From Halioglobus sp. (GTDB lineage Bacteria > Pseudomonadota > Gammaproteobacteria > Pseudomonadales > Halieaceae): DNA of 64,000 nt. The notes beneath the pieces were generated by a model. That model saw nothing but the letters and a program-made list of their open reading frames with translations. It was not told where the DNA came from and did not search any database. Both the position numbers and the translations under genes were made by a program. Shown here one piece after another: positions 62,101-64,000 of the stretch (positions are counted from its first letter, which is position 1; the number at the start of each line of letters is the position of its first letter). The DNA lies in assembly GCA_020443425.1 (NCBI GenBank), contig JAGRIE010000008.1:1-64000 (forward strand), read 5' to 3'.

Positions 62101-64000
62101 CTAAGGCTTGCCGTCCAACCGGTCGATCAGGGCGGCGGCCCCCGGGATATCCGCGAACGGGATGCCGGCATCGAGCAGGGGTTGCAGCACCAGCCTGGCT
62201 TCGTTCTCCAGGCCGCTATCGGCGAGCGCGACCGCGAGATGAACCCGGAAACTGACATTCTCGGGTGCGCGGGCAACGACTTCCTGCAGCAGTTGCGTGC
62301 CGCGGTCTGTCAGGCCGGTCTCCACCAGCAGCCAGCCATACAAATGTTTGGCATACACGTCCTCTGGATCCAGCTCGTAGGCCTCCTGGGCTGTCTTCAG
62401 GTCACGTCTGTCACCCAGGTCATGATAGCTGCCTGCCAGCCTCACCAGCACGGGTATATTGCGCGGTTCGCTGCGCGCGATCACTTCGTACTGTTCGACT
62501 GCGCGCTCCGCGTGCCCCTGGCGCACGGCCTCGTCTGCCCACGCCAGTCGTGCAATGTTGTCATCCGGGTGGTCCGCCAGCCACTCCGCCATGATCTGTT
62601 CAGCGTTTGCGGTCTGCCCGGCGCGGGCCAGTGCGGTATAGTAGCGCGACAGCGAGGTCGAATTTTTATGGGTGGCGTAGGCCTGGCCCAGCATGTCCGA
62701 GGCCAGCGGGTAATTCTCGCTGTCCATCAGCATCTGCCCCTTTACCAAATAGCCCATACCGGATTCCGGATGGTTCTGGATCAGGCGGTCAGCCAACTCC
62801 AGCACCGCATCCCGGTTGCCTCGCTGGCGCTCCATCATCGCGAGTTTCACCAGTGCGCGAGCACTGTCCGGGTCAATCTCCAGTAATCGCTGCAAGGCGG
62901 CATAGGCGGCGGCAGGATTTCCATTGGCTTCATGCGCATCGACCATCCGCCATTTGATCGTCAGGTTGGCGGGGTTTGCCGCTTCCAGCTGGTCAAGCAG
63001 CGCCAGGCTCTCGTCAGTATTGCCCGCCTGCAGGTTTGCATTCGCCAGCAAGTACTGCGCAACGGGGTGATCCGGGATCAATTTATTGATCTCCCGGCTG
63101 ACTGCCAGCGCCCTGTCGGTGTCACCCTGCTGCAGGTAGAGGTCGGCGAGTACGAGGCGCGGCTGCAGTGCCGTCTTTTGGGCGGAACGGATCTTTTCCA
63201 GCCGGGCGACAGCACCCCGTGTGTCGCCCTTCTCCAGCGCCTCCTGTGCCAGCCACAGCTGTGCTGTTGTATTGTCCGCATCCCGCGCCAGCAATGCCTC
63301 GATACGCTGCGTGGCCAGCAGTTCGCTGCCGCTGTTCATCTGTGTCCGCGCCAGTGCGAGATCGGCCAGGCTGAATCCCGGTTCCAGTTCGAGTGCGCGC
63401 TCATAGAATTGCCCGGCGGTCACGCTGTCGCCGGACAGGTCGAGCACCGAGCCGTGGAGGTACTGTACCTGCGCATCATCGGGCCATTGCGCCATCAGGG
63501 CAGTGCTGGCGGCGAGAGCCTGGTCGAAGTCCCCCGCCCGCAACTGCGCAATGGCCAGCAGCATTTGTGTTTCCATTTTATCGGGCGCGTGTGCTGCCAA
63601 CAGCTCCAGCCTGGAAATCGCTTCATCGGTGGCGCCGCTGTTCAGGTTGTCCAGTGCGACACGTGTCGCCGAGGTCACAGAGCCGAGTTTGAAGAACAGG
63701 GACTGATAGCCTTTGGCGCGAGAGGTGTCACCCATTGCCGTATAGGCACTTGCCAGAATCGCGGCAATTTCCGGATCCCGGCGGGACTGCTCGATCAGTG
63801 GCTCCAGCAACTCTACCGCCTGCTTGGGCGAACCCCTCTCGTTCAGTATGGCCGCCAGTTGCCTGCGCCCCAGCACGCTGTCCGGTGCAAGTCGATGAAA
63901 CAGGTTGAGGTACTCCAGTGCCAGCTCCTGGTTTCCCATTGCGTAGTACACTTCGCCCATCAGCAGGATGCTCATGGCGTGGTCGGGTTCGTAATCCAAT
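62101..64000 (-). CDS. prsT: PEP-CTERM system TPR-repeat protein PrsT, C-terminal part
   Basis: 632 residues are visible; the N-terminus is beyond 64000 and full-length PrsT is about 900. It is a continuous array of tetratricopeptide repeats, e.g. DPEIAAILASAYTAMGDTSRAKGYQSLFFKLG, FDQALAASTALMAQWPDDAQVQYLHGSVLDLSGD and PENVSFRVHLAVALADSGLENEARLVLQPLLDAG. The pattern, length and position match the PrsT family (PEP_TPR_lipo), an outer-membrane lipoprotein next to exosortase/EPS loci. The presence of two PEP-CTERM proteins on the same strand supports this. It probably takes part in EPS export or in handling sorted proteins. The lipobox cannot be checked here. Confidence 0.85.
   Translation of the reverse strand, partial: LDYEPDHAMSILLMGEVYYAMGNQELALEYLNLFHRLAPDSVLGRRQLAAILNERGSPKQAVELLEPLIEQSRRDPEIAAILASAYTAMGDTSRAKGYQSLFFKLGSVTSATRVALDNLNSGATDEAISRLELLAAHAPDKMETQMLLAIAQLRAGDFDQALAASTALMAQWPDDAQVQYLHGSVLDLSGDSVTAGQFYERALELEPGFSLADLALARTQMNSGSELLATQRIEALLARDADNTTAQLWLAQEALEKGDTRGAVARLEKIRSAQKTALQPRLVLADLYLQQGDTDRALAVSREINKLIPDHPVAQYLLANANLQAGNTDESLALLDQLEAANPANLTIKWRMVDAHEANGNPAAAYAALQRLLEIDPDSARALVKLAMMERQRGNRDAVLELADRLIQNHPESGMGYLVKGQMLMDSENYPLASDMLGQAYATHKNSTSLSRYYTALARAGQTANAEQIMAEWLADHPDDNIARLAWADEAVRQGHAERAVEQYEVIARSEPRNIPVLVRLAGSYHDLGDRRDLKTAQEAYELDPEDVYAKHLYGWLLVETGLTDRGTQLLQEVVARAPENVSFRVHLAVALADSGLENEARLVLQPLLDAGIPFADIPGAAALIDRLDGKP

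Overview
The window looks like chromosomal DNA of a marine gammaproteobacterium, most likely of the Halieaceae/Cellvibrionales type (Halioglobus- or Haliea-like). This is inferred from high GC, densely packed genes and a characteristic mix: cytochrome P450s, acyl-CoA synthetases, paired SDR enzymes, DUF1214/DUF1254/DUF6607-type proteins, and PEP-CTERM proteins with a PrsT-like TPR protein. No rRNA, tRNA or CRISPR was seen. The assignment is by recognition only; no database search was possible.

Layout. 1-2.3 kb: an IS6-type transposase fragment abutting a dimeric-barrel-like protein, an acetoacetate-decarboxylase-like protein and an epimerase remnant. 2.3-12.3 kb: a P450, an M23-like lipoprotein that appears to start at ATT, coniferyl-aldehyde-type dehydrogenase, AlaA, a DUF6607-like exported protein, a beta-propeller lipoprotein and a coupled DUF1214/DUF1254 pair. 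12.4-19.1 kb: a FecA-like TonB receptor whose promoter spacer is a Fur box, a membrane-anchored D-threonine-aldolase-like PLP enzyme, a DUF819 transporter and a long-chain acyl-CoA synthetase. 19.2-26.9 kb: a CYP125-like P450 divergent from an AraC-type regulator, with tandem operator repeats at the P450 -35; then an SDR without YxxxK, an HCCA-isomerase-like protein, a GST, FUSC and a bile-acid-symporter-family protein. 27.0-30.2 kb: an arsenic operon (arsC, arsR, gapdh, arsJ) that detoxifies arsenate through 1-arseno-3-phosphoglycerate. 30-33.4 kb: DUF2970, an APH/P-loop kinase fusion, a DUF4344 remnant and a ZIP transporter.

33.6-40.1 kb (minus strand) is the most unusual block. A YhiI-RbbA-YhhJ export system is followed after 46 bp by a coiled-coil membrane protein. 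That protein overlaps by 8 nt a protein joining a response-regulator-like receiver domain to a Pat-type protein acetyltransferase domain. 40.3-48.6 kb: an SDR divergent from a malonyl-CoA-synthetase-like enzyme, a methyltransferase, two nitronate-monooxygenase-family proteins flanking a sulfatase, and Rnk. 48.6-58.4 kb: SDR + DUF1214 coupled pair, a sulfotransferase, and gltBD with a good sigma70 promoter. 58.5-64 kb: two PEP-CTERM (VPVP variant) secreted proteins, each behind a sigma54 -24/-12 promoter, an MDR reductase between them, and the C-terminal part of a PrsT-like TPR protein running off the window. Exosortase and EPS genes are therefore expected just beyond position 64000.
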